Shown here: piece after piece, positions 7,672-15,751 of the stretch
Position numbering within the stretch: the first letter of the stretch is position 1
Layout of the letters: each line of letters opens with the position of its first letter
From: Zhihengliuella sp. ISTPL4
GTDB taxonomy: Bacteria > Actinomycetota > Actinomycetes > Actinomycetales > Microbacteriaceae
Length of the DNA: 64,000 nucleotides
Assembly: GCF_002848265.1 (NCBI RefSeq)
Contig: NZ_CP025422.1
Span: forward strand, 3,254,727-3,318,726
Reading direction: 5' to 3'
Program-made: the position numbers and the translations under genes
The notes under the pieces: generated by a model
Told to the model about the DNA's origin: nothing
Seen by the model: only the letters and a program-made list of their open reading frames with translations
Databases searched by the model: none

Positions 7672-9744
7672 TCAGCGCTCCCCGCGGACGAGCTCCACTC
7701 CCGCCCCGGCGAATTGCCGCAGCGTGGCGTCGGGGAGGAAGGCCCGGGTGAGCGCTCCGCCGATGCGGGTGAGGTCGCTCTCGTCGCGGAAGAGGAGGTA
7801 CATGGTCTCGTAGCGGGGGTGGAACTTCTCCTTGAACCGGTGCAGCGAGCGGAAGCCGTACACGGGCTCGAGCGCGTCGGCGAGCCGTTCGCTCAATGCG
7901 GCGATCACGCCGGCGTCCGGCGGGTAGTCGTGCGCGAGCGGCGCACCGGAGAGGGACATGAACTCCGCGCCCTCCTCGGAGAACTGCTGCGCGGAGGCGC
8001 CGATCAGATACTCCATCACCGGTCCGAAACCGCCCTCGTGGCGTCGCATGAGGTCGAGGGTCCATCCGCGCACCACCCCGCCCTCCCCGTACACGGGCAG
8101 CCAGGAGAGGAAGCCGTCGACGTCGCCGTTCGGCGCGATCGCGAGGGCCAGCCGCACCTCGCGGTCTTCCGCCTCCTCCAGGGTTCCCAGAGTGAATCGC
8201 ATCTCCGGGAGGTCCTTGTCGCCGACCCACGCCTCGGAGATGGCACGCAGCTGCTGCCGGAGGCCCCAGGTCTCCGCGGCGAGGTGGGTGAGCCGGAAAG
8301 TCATCTGCTCCCGCCCCGCCCGGTTGAGGGAGGTGCGCACCGGTTGCCAGCGCTTGCCCGTGAAGGTGAGGCCGGGGAGGTCGACGATCGTGTCGTCGGC
8401 CACGACGAGGCTGCGCCACGTCTCCGGGACCGCCGCCCTCGTCGCCTCGTCCGCACTGAAGAAGCACGGCACGAGGCCGGCGTCCTCTGCGGTCCGGATG
8501 AAATCGCGCACGGCCGCCGCGCGAGATTCCGCCGGGCCGATCGGGTCGGCGAGGGCCAGGGCGACGCCGTTGCGGCGCTGATACGCCACGATCCCGCCGT
8601 CCACGCGGGCGTAGCTGTTCCCCTCCCACGTCGTCATCCAGGAGAGGGTCCCCCCGCCGTGCGCGTGCAGCGCGTCGCGGAGCTCGTCGACCGCCGGCGC
8701 GGGCTGCCGGCCGAGCGCAGTCGAGCGGCGCGCGCGGAACGCCCGGCGCACCGCGATCAAGTACAGGAGCACCAAAGCCCAGAGCACGCCCGTGGCGAGC
8801 GTGAGCTCGGTCTCCGCGTCGATCACGGTCTCGAGCTGCGCCTCGCTCGTGAGGATGATGAGGACGAGCACGAGAGTCGCGGCCAGCACGTTGAGGGGAC
8901 CGAGCACGACGGCGACGACCCAGGCCCAGCGGCGACCGCGCCCCAGGCCGTTCGCGATGAGCAGGATCACCGCGACGTCGATCGCCGTGTCGAAGAACCC
9001 ACCGGAGACGGGGTCCGTGGGGCCGAACGGGCCGTCGGTCGGCACGAGGACCGTGATGACCTCGATGGCGACGAGGACGAGCACCGCCATCACGGCGATC
9101 AGCCGCTGCTCCCGCACGGTCGTGCGCCGCACGCGGAGGCTGCGGTCCACGAAGAGGATGAGCAGCACCGCGAACAGGTGCTCCAGATCGGCGAGCTTTC
9201 CCCAGAACATCATCGCGACGAACACGAACCCGAGCAGCACCAGCCACGCCCGCACCCGCCACGGCGGACGGAACAGTCCGACGGCGGCGGCAATGCACGC
9301 CATGGTGCCGCCGGACGCCCCGACGTCGAGCGCCTGGGCCTGAGTCTGCGCCCACGCCCACGGCAGCTGCGACACCAGCAGCAAGAACAGAGCGGTCGCG
9401 AAGATCGCGAAGAGCTGTCCGACGGCGAAGTAGGCGAGGGCGACCCGGGTGCCGCGGCGGTGCTCCAGGTAGCCCATGCCCCAGAAGCCGGCGATGGTGA
9501 AGAGGTACACCCAGGGCTCGTTGACGAAGAACGTCCCCGTGACCGGCGTCCACCACTTGCCCTCGGCCAGGCTCGGCAGCCCGTAGGCGACGGTGGGAAA
9601 GAGGTCGGAGTCCTCGAACGGCCGCCACAGCCCCTGCCAGACCACGCCCGTGAGCAGGACGAGCCCGATCACCGTCAGCGTCGCCGGCGTGCTTCGCAGC
9701 GCCCCGAGCAGGAGACGGGCCGGCGAGGGACGCTCCGAGGTCAT
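7672..9744 (-). CDS. rhomboid-like membrane domain fused to DUF2156 (MprF-type) domain
   Basis: A 690-residue protein. Residues about 20-330 are membrane segments. The first six resemble a rhomboid protease, with a GASG motif (Ser144) and a histidine (His189, LADLEHLF) where the catalytic dyad of rhomboids sits. Residues about 350-680 are the DUF2156 fold that in MprF transfers amino acids from aminoacyl-tRNA to phosphatidylglycerol. A lipid-modification role in the membrane is likely; proteolytic activity is only suggested by the two residues. TACGCT six bases upstream of the ATG at 9744 fixes the start and argues against the longer in-frame starts. Confidence 0.8.
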   Translation of the reverse strand: MTSERPSPARLLLGALRSTPATLTVIGLVLLTGVVWQGLWRPFEDSDLFPTVAYGLPSLAEGKWWTPVTGTFFVNEPWVYLFTIAGFWGMGYLEHRRGTRVALAYFAVGQLFAIFATALFLLLVSQLPWAWAQTQAQALDVGASGGTMACIAAAVGLFRPPWRVRAWLVLLGFVFVAMMFWGKLADLEHLFAVLLILFVDRSLRVRRTTVREQRLIAVMAVLVLVAIEVITVLVPTDGPFGPTDPVSGGFFDTAIDVAVILLIANGLGRGRRWAWVVAVVLGPLNVLAATLVLVLIILTSEAQLETVIDAETELTLATGVLWALVLLYLIAVRRAFRARRSTALGRQPAPAVDELRDALHAHGGGTLSWMTTWEGNSYARVDGGIVAYQRRNGVALALADPIGPAESRAAAVRDFIRTAEDAGLVPCFFSADEATRAAVPETWRSLVVADDTIVDLPGLTFTGKRWQPVRTSLNRAGREQMTFRLTHLAAETWGLRQQLRAISEAWVGDKDLPEMRFTLGTLEEAEDREVRLALAIAPNGDVDGFLSWLPVYGEGGVVRGWTLDLMRRHEGGFGPVMEYLIGASAQQFSEEGAEFMSLSGAPLAHDYPPDAGVIAALSERLADALEPVYGFRSLHRFKEKFHPRYETMYLLFRDESDLTRIGGALTRAFLPDATLRQFAGAGVELVRGER

Positions 9745-9750
9745 GCGCTC

Positions 9751-9756
9751 AGCGTA
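9751..9756 (-). promoter_or_regulatory. -10 element TACGCT, leaderless transcript
   Basis: TACGCT on the minus strand six bases before the ATG of the rhomboid/DUF2156 gene. Confidence 0.5.
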
Positions 9757-9794
9757 GAGGTGGGGCCGCCGCGCGGGCGACCCCACCGCGGGGA

Positions 9795-10448
9795 TCACTC
9801 GGCGACAGCCTCCGCGATCGCCTCCTCCAGGTCGTTCCACTCGACGAGCTCGACCTTCTCGCCGTCGACGAAGAACGTCGGCGTGCTGGTCACGCCGAGG
9901 CGTTCGCCGTCGCGCTTGTCCTGCTGCACGCGGGCGAGGGTCGCCGGATCCGCGACCGCGGCGTCGTAGGCGGCCATGTCCAGCCCGAGTTCGGCGGCGA
10001 AGGCGCGGAACACTTCGGGTGTCTCCGCGGACTGCTCGCCCCACTGCGCCTGCGTCTCGAACAGGCGGTGGAACATCTCCTCATAGCGGCCCTGCTGTGC
10101 GGCGGCCTCGGCGGCCAGTGCTGCCTGGGTCGAGTTCACGTGCCCGGGCAGCGGGAAATACCGGGTGACGTAGCGGATGTCCCCGTCGTAGGTCGCGCGC
10201 AGCTCCTCCACGATCGGGTAGAAGGCGCCGCAGGCCTCGCACTCGAAGTCGAGGAACTCGACGACGGTGACGGCGCCGGGGCCGCCCTCGTCGAGCACGT
10301 GCGAGTCGGTACGGACGGTGGGCAGCTTCTCGCCGGCCTCGGGATCGGGCTGCGCGGACTGCTGGCTGAGGGCGTAGACGATGCCGGCGACGAGCAGCAC
10401 GACGGCGACGGCGAGGGCGATCAGGGCCGCCTTGACGGGGGTCTTCAT
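9795..10448 (-). CDS. membrane-anchored DsbA-like thiol oxidoreductase
   Basis: A 217-residue protein with an N-terminal membrane anchor (residues 8-27) and a thioredoxin-like domain of the DsbA/DSBA-like type. The active site CEAC is at residues 70-73 (FLDFECEACGAFYPI), and the cis-proline loop is in STPTFFVDG near residue 188. It likely acts outside the membrane in disulfide formation or isomerisation of secreted proteins. The ATG at 10448 has GGAG 7 bases upstream; an in-frame start 5 codons further up is possible. The next gene upstream lies 64 bases away on the same strand and may be co-transcribed. Confidence 0.85.
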   Translation of the reverse strand: MKTPVKAALIALAVAVVLLVAGIVYALSQQSAQPDPEAGEKLPTVRTDSHVLDEGGPGAVTVVEFLDFECEACGAFYPIVEELRATYDGDIRYVTRYFPLPGHVNSTQAALAAEAAAQQGRYEEMFHRLFETQAQWGEQSAETPEVFRAFAAELGLDMAAYDAAVADPATLARVQQDKRDGERLGVTSTPTFFVDGEKVELVEWNDLEEAIAEAVAE

Positions 10449-10512
10449 GGGGTCTCCAAACACGGGGGATACGACGAGGGATGCCGCGGAGGCGGCCGGG
10501 GCCGGCGTCGGA

Positions 10513-10938
10513 TCAGGTGCGGGAGATGGAGAGCTGGGTGAGCGAGACCGTCGGGAGGAGCGGGCGGGGGCCGGCGCGGAGGGGTGCGGTCACCCGGGGG
10601 AGCAGGCCGCGGAGACGGCGACCGCTGCGGGTGCGCAGCCGCCGGAAGAGGAGGACGAGCGCGACGCAGCAGAGGGCCGCCATCGCGCAGGCCGCGGCGT
10701 CGGCGGCGAGGTCCGCCGATGCGGTCTCGACGACGGGGCCGGCGGTCGCCGTGGCATCGACGGGCTGCGAGACGCCGGGGGCGAGGCACAGGGTGGCATG
10801 CGCATCCGCCGAGCCGTGCGAGGCGGACCAGGCGCCGACGACGAGGAGGAGCGCGAGGCCGACGGCGATCATGATCCGGCTCCGCAGGATCCGCTCGGCG
10901 CGCGCTCGCGGCGTCGGGACGGAGGCGAGGGGCGGCAT
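10513..10938 (-). CDS. small membrane protein of unknown function
   Basis: 141 residues with two hydrophobic segments: residues 22-40, and a cysteine-containing segment around 80-97 (MAALCCVALVLLF). The extracellular loop between them is Ala/Thr-rich, and the C-terminal tail is basic (RRLRTRSGRRLRG). I do not recognise the family. It sits 64 bases upstream of the DsbA-like gene on the same strand, and the AATLC/CCV cysteine content would fit a redox or metal-linked role, which is only a guess. TAGACT lies nine bases before the ATG on the coding strand. Confidence 0.6.
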   Translation of the reverse strand: MPPLASVPTPRARAERILRSRIMIAVGLALLLVVGAWSASHGSADAHATLCLAPGVSQPVDATATAGPVVETASADLAADAAACAMAALCCVALVLLFRRLRTRSGRRLRGLLPRVTAPLRAGPRPLLPTVSLTQLSISRT

Positions 10939-11000
10939 GTCCCGCGCAGTCTAGCAAGGGGGCCTTTGCCGCCCCCGGGCCTGACCGGCCCCGACATGCC

Positions 11001-11006
11001 TAGACT
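11001..11006 (+). promoter_or_regulatory. -10 element TAGACT, leaderless transcript
   Basis: TAGACT six bases before the GTG at 11013; the spacer GGAGGG could also serve as Shine-Dalgarno if transcription starts further up. It would drive the small membrane gene and menD. Confidence 0.5.
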
Positions 11007-11012
11007 GGAGGG

Positions 11013-11363
11013 GTGGCGAGACTACTGATCATCGGCGGCTTCCTCGCCGCCGTGTTCTGGGTGTACAGCATCGTCGACTGCGCCGTGCAGCCGGCGACGC
11101 GGCACCGGGGTGTGCCCAAGGCCGCCTGGGTGGCCATCGTCGTCCTCATCCCCGTCATCGGCGGGATCCTCTGGTTCGTCATCGGCCGCCGCCGGGCGAA
11201 CGACCAGGGTGTGCCGCGCACCGTCGCTCCCGACGACGACCCCGCGTTCCTCCGCAGCATCAGCAAGGCGGAGCAGGACGCCCGGATCCGTCGTCTCGAG
11301 GAGGAGCTCGCCCGCCTCGACGAGGAGACCGACGAGCCGCCCGCCGCGGATCCGCGCCCGTGA
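11013..11363 (+). CDS. PLD nuclease N-terminal domain membrane protein
   Basis: 116 residues starting at GTG. Two membrane segments (residues 3-21 and 41-60) carry the pattern of the phospholipase D nuclease N-terminal domain (VFWVYSIVDCAV...WVAIVVLIPVIGGILWFVIGR). A charged coiled-coil-like tail follows (ARIRRLEEELARLDEE). No catalytic PLD domain is present, so it is a stand-alone small membrane protein. The stop codon overlaps the GTG of menD by four bases, so the two are coupled. Confidence 0.75.
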   Translation: MARLLIIGGFLAAVFWVYSIVDCAVQPATRHRGVPKAAWVAIVVLIPVIGGILWFVIGRRRANDQGVPRTVAPDDDPAFLRSISKAEQDARIRRLEEELARLDEETDEPPAADPRP

Positions 11364-13027
11364 CGTCGTCGCCGGCGATGGAGGCCGCGGCCTCCCTGTT
11401 CGCCGACCTCGTCGCCCACGGCGTCCGCGACGTGGTCCTCAGCCCGGGGTCGCGCTCGCAGGCCCTCGCGCTCGCCGCCGCAGCCTTCGCCGAAGAGGGC
11501 GCGCTCCGCGTGCACGTGCGCATCGACGAGCGGGTCGCCGGATTCACCGCCCTGGGCATCGCCAGGGAGACCCGCGTCCCCGTCGCGGTCGTGTGCACCA
11601 GCGGCACGGCTGTCGCGAACCTCCTCCCCGCCACGATGGAGGCGTTCCACTCCGGAGTGCCGCTGCTGCTGCTCACCGCGGATCGACCTCCGGAGCTGCG
11701 CGGGGTCGGTGCGAACCAGGCCACCGTCCAGGACGGTCTGTTCCATCCCTGGGTCCGCGCGCAGCTCGACGCACCCGTCCCCGGGGACGGTGAGTGGGAC
11801 GGCCTCGCCGCGCGCGTCGTCGCCGTCGCGCTGGGCGCGGCGGATGCCCCGTCCGGCCTTCCCGGCGTCGCCGGACCGGTGCACCTGAACCTGCCCTCCC
11901 GGGAACCGCTCTCCGGCGCGATGCCAGTGCGGGCGCTGACACCGGGGGAGGCGCCGCGCGCAGCGGAGGGGGAGGCGTTCCCGCTGGAGCGCGGGCCGCG
12001 CACGGTGGTCCTCGCGGGCGCGGATGCCGGCGCGGACGCCGAGGAGATCGCCCACGCGGGCGGATGGCCGCTCGTCGCCGAGATCGTCAGCGGTGCCCGG
12101 TTCGGACGGCAGATGGTGCACGGGTACCGCCCGTTGCTGTCCCGCGACGACCTCGGCGGACGTATCGAGCGGGCGGTCGTGCTCGGCCACCCGACGCTCA
12201 GCCGCGAGGCCGCGCGCCTGCTGTCCCGCCCGGACGTGGAGGTGATCGCGGTCCGGAAGGGCGGCGAGGAGCTGAACCTCAATCACCGCACGCGCGCCGT
12301 CGCGGCCGTCACGGTCGCCCCGGGGGAGACCGACCGGGAGTGGCTCGGCGCGTGGATGCGGGCCTCGGCCGACGAGGCCGTGGATCTCAGCGAGAACGCC
12401 CCGGACACCGAAGGCCTGTCTTCCACCGACTTCGCCGCGCGCCGTGACGCCGTGCGCGCGGAGCTCGACGCCGTACGTCGCCCGCTCGATCGGGAACGCC
12501 TCGTGGATGCGGTGTGGCGGGCCACCTGGCCGCACGACCGTCTCGTCTTCGGGTCGTCGCGGCTCGTCCGCGTCGCCGACGAGGTGCTCGGCGGCAAGAA
12601 GGTCCCCGTGCACGCCAACCGCGGCCTCGCCGGGATCGACGGCACGATCGCCACCGCCACGGGCATCGCCGTCGCGAGCCAGGCGGCAGGAGCACCGGGC
12701 GTCACCCGTGTGCTGCTCGGCGACCTCGCGTTCCTCCACGACGTCGGTGCGCTGCTGTTCCCCAGCGACGAGACGGAGCCGCGCCTCCAGGTCATCGTCG
12801 GCAACGATGGGGGAGGCACGATCTTCGACGGCCTGGAGGTCGCGGGCGCCGCGCCCACGGCACACCTCGATCGCATGTTCTACACGCCGCACGGGGTGCG
12901 CCTCGAGCACCTCGCCCTCGCGTACGGCTGGGAGTATCAGCGGGTCACCACACGGACCGCCCTCGACCAGGCGCTGACGACGCCGCGTGGCGGTCGCCAG
13001 ATCATCGAGGTGCCGCTGCCGCGGTGA
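11360..13027 (+). CDS. menD: SEPHCHC synthase MenD
   Basis: A 555-residue thiamine-diphosphate enzyme that joins 2-oxoglutarate to isochorismate in menaquinone biosynthesis (2-succinyl-5-enolpyruvyl-6-hydroxy-3-cyclohexene-1-carboxylate synthase). MenD signatures include SPGSRSQ near residue 29, the ThDP-activating glutamate region (RIDERVAGFTALG), CTSGTAVANLLPA, and the ThDP/metal-binding LGDLAFLHD...GNDGGGTIF segment near the C-terminus. Length is normal. It starts with GTG overlapping the preceding stop. menF lies 870 bases downstream on the opposite strand and menG and the prenyl synthase follow, so this is a menaquinone neighbourhood. Confidence 0.95.
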   Translation: MTSSPAMEAAASLFADLVAHGVRDVVLSPGSRSQALALAAAAFAEEGALRVHVRIDERVAGFTALGIARETRVPVAVVCTSGTAVANLLPATMEAFHSGVPLLLLTADRPPELRGVGANQATVQDGLFHPWVRAQLDAPVPGDGEWDGLAARVVAVALGAADAPSGLPGVAGPVHLNLPSREPLSGAMPVRALTPGEAPRAAEGEAFPLERGPRTVVLAGADAGADAEEIAHAGGWPLVAEIVSGARFGRQMVHGYRPLLSRDDLGGRIERAVVLGHPTLSREAARLLSRPDVEVIAVRKGGEELNLNHRTRAVAAVTVAPGETDREWLGAWMRASADEAVDLSENAPDTEGLSSTDFAARRDAVRAELDAVRRPLDRERLVDAVWRATWPHDRLVFGSSRLVRVADEVLGGKKVPVHANRGLAGIDGTIATATGIAVASQAAGAPGVTRVLLGDLAFLHDVGALLFPSDETEPRLQVIVGNDGGGTIFDGLEVAGAAPTAHLDRMFYTPHGVRLEHLALAYGWEYQRVTTRTALDQALTTPRGGRQIIEVPLPR

Positions 13028-13031
13028 CTGG

Positions 13032-13037
13032 CATCAT
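13032..13037 (+). promoter_or_regulatory. possible -10 element of ppk2
   Basis: CATCAT six bases before the ATG at 13044. It has the conserved A and final T at the spacing seen for other genes here but lacks the first T. Confidence 0.3.
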
Positions 13038-13043
13038 GTGCGT

Positions 13044-13886
13044 ATGAACGCGCACACCTGGACGCAGAACCTGCGGGTGCGGCCCGGCTTCCGCCTCGCC
13101 GACGTCGACCCGGAAAGCAAGCCCGGCTATGACCACGGAAAGGCTCGCGGGGTCACCGATCTCGACGCGGGCCTCGAACGTCTGAACGAGCTGCAGGAGC
13201 GGCTGTTCGCCGAAAGCCGAGTGGGCACGGCGCAGGACGCGGTGCTGCTCGTCCTGCAGGCGATGGACTCCGCGGGCAAGGGCGGCATCGTCCGGCACGT
13301 GGTCGGAGGCGTCGACCCGCAGGGCGTCGCGCTCGCCGCGTTCAAGGCGCCGACCGACGAGGAGCGGCAGCACGACTTCCTGTGGCGCGTCGAGAAGCGG
13401 CTGCCGGAGCCCGGATTCATCGGCGTCTTCGACCGCTCGCACTACGAGGACGTGCTCATCGGACGGGTGCGGCAGCTCGCCGACCCCGCCGAGATCGAGC
13501 GGCGCTACGACGCGATCAACGCGTTCGAGGAGCGGGTCGCGGCCTCCGGGGTCCGCATCGTGAAAGTCATGTTGCACATCTCACCGGAGGAGCAGAAGGC
13601 GCGGCTCATGGAGCGCCTGGAACGCCCGGACAAGCACTGGAAGTACAACCCGGGCGACGTCGACGAGCGGATGCTGTGGCCGCAGTACATGGAGGCGTAT
13701 CAGACCGTCTTCGACCGGACGTCGACCGAGGCCGCGCCCTGGTATGTCGTGCCGGCGAACGCGAAGTGGTACGCGCGGCTGGCCGTGCAGGAGCTGCTGC
13801 TCGCCGCCCTCGAGGACATCGACCCGCAGTGGCCCGTCGCCACGTTCGACGTCGAGGCCGAGAAGAAGCGCCTGGCCGCGAGCTGA
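13044..13886 (+). CDS. ppk2: PPK2 family polyphosphate kinase
   Basis: 280 residues with the PPK2 fold. Walker A-like MDSAGKGG is at residues 74-81, followed by the lid region (ERQHDFLWRVEKRLP) and Walker B-like DRSHYEDVL near residue 130. The protein uses polyphosphate to phosphorylate nucleotides or the reverse; it looks like the single-domain polyphosphate:nucleotide phosphotransferase subgroup, and whether AMP or ADP is preferred cannot be told. The ATG at 13044 is 17 bases after the menD stop; the extra upstream in-frame codons lie inside menD and are not used. Confidence 0.9.
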   Translation: MNAHTWTQNLRVRPGFRLADVDPESKPGYDHGKARGVTDLDAGLERLNELQERLFAESRVGTAQDAVLLVLQAMDSAGKGGIVRHVVGGVDPQGVALAAFKAPTDEERQHDFLWRVEKRLPEPGFIGVFDRSHYEDVLIGRVRQLADPAEIERRYDAINAFEERVAASGVRIVKVMLHISPEEQKARLMERLERPDKHWKYNPGDVDERMLWPQYMEAYQTVFDRTSTEAAPWYVVPANAKWYARLAVQELLLAALEDIDPQWPVATFDVEAEKKRLAAS

Positions 13887-13898
13887 CCGCCTCGGAAC

Positions 13899-15152
13899 TC
13901 AGGCCAGCGCGTCGACGAGCGGGCGGAACTTCACGCGCGTCTCGAGGAGCTCGCTCTCCGGATCCGATCCGGCGACGATCCCCGCCCCGGCGTACGCGGT
14001 GACCGCGATCGCGTCGTCGGTCGCGGTGAACTGCGCGCAGCGCAGGGCGATGGCCCACTCGCCGTTGCCGTCCGCGTCGACCCAGCCGACCGGTCCGGCG
14101 TACCGCCCGCGGTCGAACGGCTCGAGGTCCCGGATGGCGGCGATGGCCGTGGGTGTCGGAGTGCCGGCGACAGCCGCGGTCGGGTGCAGGGCGCGCACGA
14201 GGTCGAGGGCCGAGCGGCCGTTCTCCAGCTCACCTTCCACATCGGTCGCGAGGTGGAAGAGGTTGGGCAGCTTGAGGAGGAACGGCTGCTCGCTCGCCGC
14301 CAGGGCCCTGGCGTACGGGCGGAGGGACGCGAGCACGCTCTGGACCGCGTACTGGTGCTCGTCGAGGTCCTTGGTGCTGGAGGCGAGGTGCGCGGATGCC
14401 GCGGTGTCCGCGTCGGCGTCGGCCCCGCGTCCGATCGTGCCGGCGAGCACGCGCGCGGTCACCGTCCTGTCCTGCACCGTGACGAGGGTCTCCGGGCTCG
14501 CGCCGATGAGTCCGTCGACGGCGAAGACCCAGGTGTCCGGATAGCCGGTCGCCAGCGCCCTGACCAGCCGCCGCAGGTCCGAGCCCGCCGGAATGGTGCC
14601 CTGAAGATCGCGGGCGAGGACGACCTTGCTGAGCTCGCCGTCCGCGATGCGGTCCAGCGCACCCCGCACGGCGTCCTGATAGCCCTGCGGACTCTGGGCA
14701 CCAGGGCCGACCGTGCCGGCCCAGTGCGGGCCGTACTCGGCGGGCTCGACGGCACCGATGGCTCGCTCGTCGTCGGAGCGGCGGATGTGGGTCTCCCAGA
14801 AGCGGTCGCCGTGGCGGCCGAGGATCCGTGACGGGATCGTGAGCACGCTGTCGGCGTGCGAGTCCTCGTCGAAGGTGAAGGCCCCGAACGCGACGAGCCC
14901 GGTTCCCGGCAGCCGCAGCGGGTCGGTGACGTCGGCCTCCGCCGAGAGGCCCTGCCAGAGTGCCGCGAGGGCTTCGCCGCGGGTGCGTCCGTCTTCGGCC
15001 GGCGGACGGAGCTCGGCGAACGGCTCGCCCACCGCCACGATCCCGTCACCCCGGCGGAACCAGGCGAGCGGGTGGGCGGGGTCGGCGAAGGAGAGGAGGT
15101 CTTCGACCGGGTCGATCTCTCGGGTCTCCACGACCAGGGGGGTGTGCGGCAC
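13899..15152 (-). CDS. menF: isochorismate synthase
   Basis: A 417-residue chorismate-utilising enzyme. The C-terminal catalytic half carries the family motifs KVVLARD, the GASPETL segment, ARVLAGTIGRG, a DEHQ motif and the HPTAAVAGTPT and AYAGAGIVAGSDPESE segments that bind chorismate and magnesium. It makes isochorismate, the MenD substrate. An EntC-type role in siderophore synthesis is possible, but menD and menG nearby favour menaquinone. It starts with GTG, six bases after TAGGCT (leaderless). The next gene begins on the other strand only 35 bases away. Confidence 0.92.
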   Translation of the reverse strand: MPHTPLVVETREIDPVEDLLSFADPAHPLAWFRRGDGIVAVGEPFAELRPPAEDGRTRGEALAALWQGLSAEADVTDPLRLPGTGLVAFGAFTFDEDSHADSVLTIPSRILGRHGDRFWETHIRRSDDERAIGAVEPAEYGPHWAGTVGPGAQSPQGYQDAVRGALDRIADGELSKVVLARDLQGTIPAGSDLRRLVRALATGYPDTWVFAVDGLIGASPETLVTVQDRTVTARVLAGTIGRGADADADTAASAHLASSTKDLDEHQYAVQSVLASLRPYARALAASEQPFLLKLPNLFHLATDVEGELENGRSALDLVRALHPTAAVAGTPTPTAIAAIRDLEPFDRGRYAGPVGWVDADGNGEWAIALRCAQFTATDDAIAVTAYAGAGIVAGSDPESELLETRVKFRPLVDALA

Positions 15153-15158
15153 GGCTCC

Positions 15159-15164
15159 AGCCTA
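15159..15164 (-). promoter_or_regulatory. -10 element TAGGCT of menF, leaderless
   Basis: TAGGCT on the minus strand six bases before the menF GTG. No recognisable -35 hexamer is found at the usual distance. Confidence 0.55.
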
Positions 15165-15175
15165 TTCCGCGGACG

Positions 15176-15181
15176 TAGGGT
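15176..15181 (+). promoter_or_regulatory. -10 element TAGGGT of the DUF402 gene, leaderless
   Basis: TAGGGT six bases before the ATG at 15188. It lies 11 bases from the menF -10 on the other strand, so the two promoters cannot both be occupied at once. Confidence 0.55.
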
Positions 15182-15187
15182 GGGCGG

Positions 15188-15751
15188 ATGAGCGATGCGC
15201 GTCCCGCAGCCGGTGCCGAGATGATCTTCCAGTGGCGCAAGTGGGACGGGTCGCCGCACTGGCGCCACGAGTGCGTGTACCTCGGTGCCGACCGCTGGGG
15301 CGACTGGGTGGGGCAGCCCGCCGGCTGGCACAGCGCACGCCCGGGCGCGGAGTTCCACGCGGCCACGCCGAACGTCACCCTCGTGCCGCCGACCGCCGAC
15401 TTCGCGCTCACCGTCAATCGCCGGCACCCCCGGGGGATGCGGGTCTACATCGACCTCGGGTGGGACGTGCGGTGGTCGGAGGACCCGCTGATCGCCACCG
15501 GCATCGACATGGACCTCGACGTCGTGCGGGTGGAGGGCGAGCGCGGCACCTGGGTCGACGACCGCGACGAGTGGGCGGAGCACAGTGCCCACTACGGCTA
15601 CCCGGCCACCGTCATGCGGCACCTGGAAGAGTTGGCGCTCGACCTGGAGACGAGGGTGAGGGAGCGCACGGCACCCTTCGACGACGCCACAGCTGATCCC
15701 TGGCTGGACCGGCTGGAAGCGCTGGAGCTCGCGCCTAGACTGGACGCGTGA
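15188..15751 (+). CDS. DUF402 domain protein
   Basis: 187 residues with the DUF402 pattern: an N-terminal strand-rich half (WGDWVGQPAGWH) and a conserved YIDLGWDVRW...DMDLDVV core like that of the FomD/DUF402 nucleotide-diphosphate phosphatases. It is likely a cytoplasmic metal-dependent hydrolase of nucleoside diphosphates or their conjugates. Its stop overlaps the GTG of menG by four bases (GTGA), so it is coupled to the menaquinone methyltransferase, although no direct link to that pathway is known to me. Confidence 0.82.
   Translation: MSDARPAAGAEMIFQWRKWDGSPHWRHECVYLGADRWGDWVGQPAGWHSARPGAEFHAATPNVTLVPPTADFALTVNRRHPRGMRVYIDLGWDVRWSEDPLIATGIDMDLDVVRVEGERGTWVDDRDEWAEHSAHYGYPATVMRHLEELALDLETRVRERTAPFDDATADPWLDRLEALELAPRLDA
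15736..15741 (+). promoter_or_regulatory. -10 element TAGACT before menG
   Basis: TAGACT inside the DUF402 gene, six bases before the menG GTG. It may give menG its own leaderless transcript in addition to read-through. Confidence 0.45.

Noticed and set aside
6365..9628. A 1087-codon minus-strand frame across the MFS and DUF2156 genes
   Set aside because: It is antisense to the MFS gene and out of frame with the DUF2156 gene; no start signal and no recognisable domain.
10068..10541. A 157-codon plus-strand frame opposite the DsbA-like gene
   Set aside because: Antisense to a gene with a clear CEAC active site and signal anchor.
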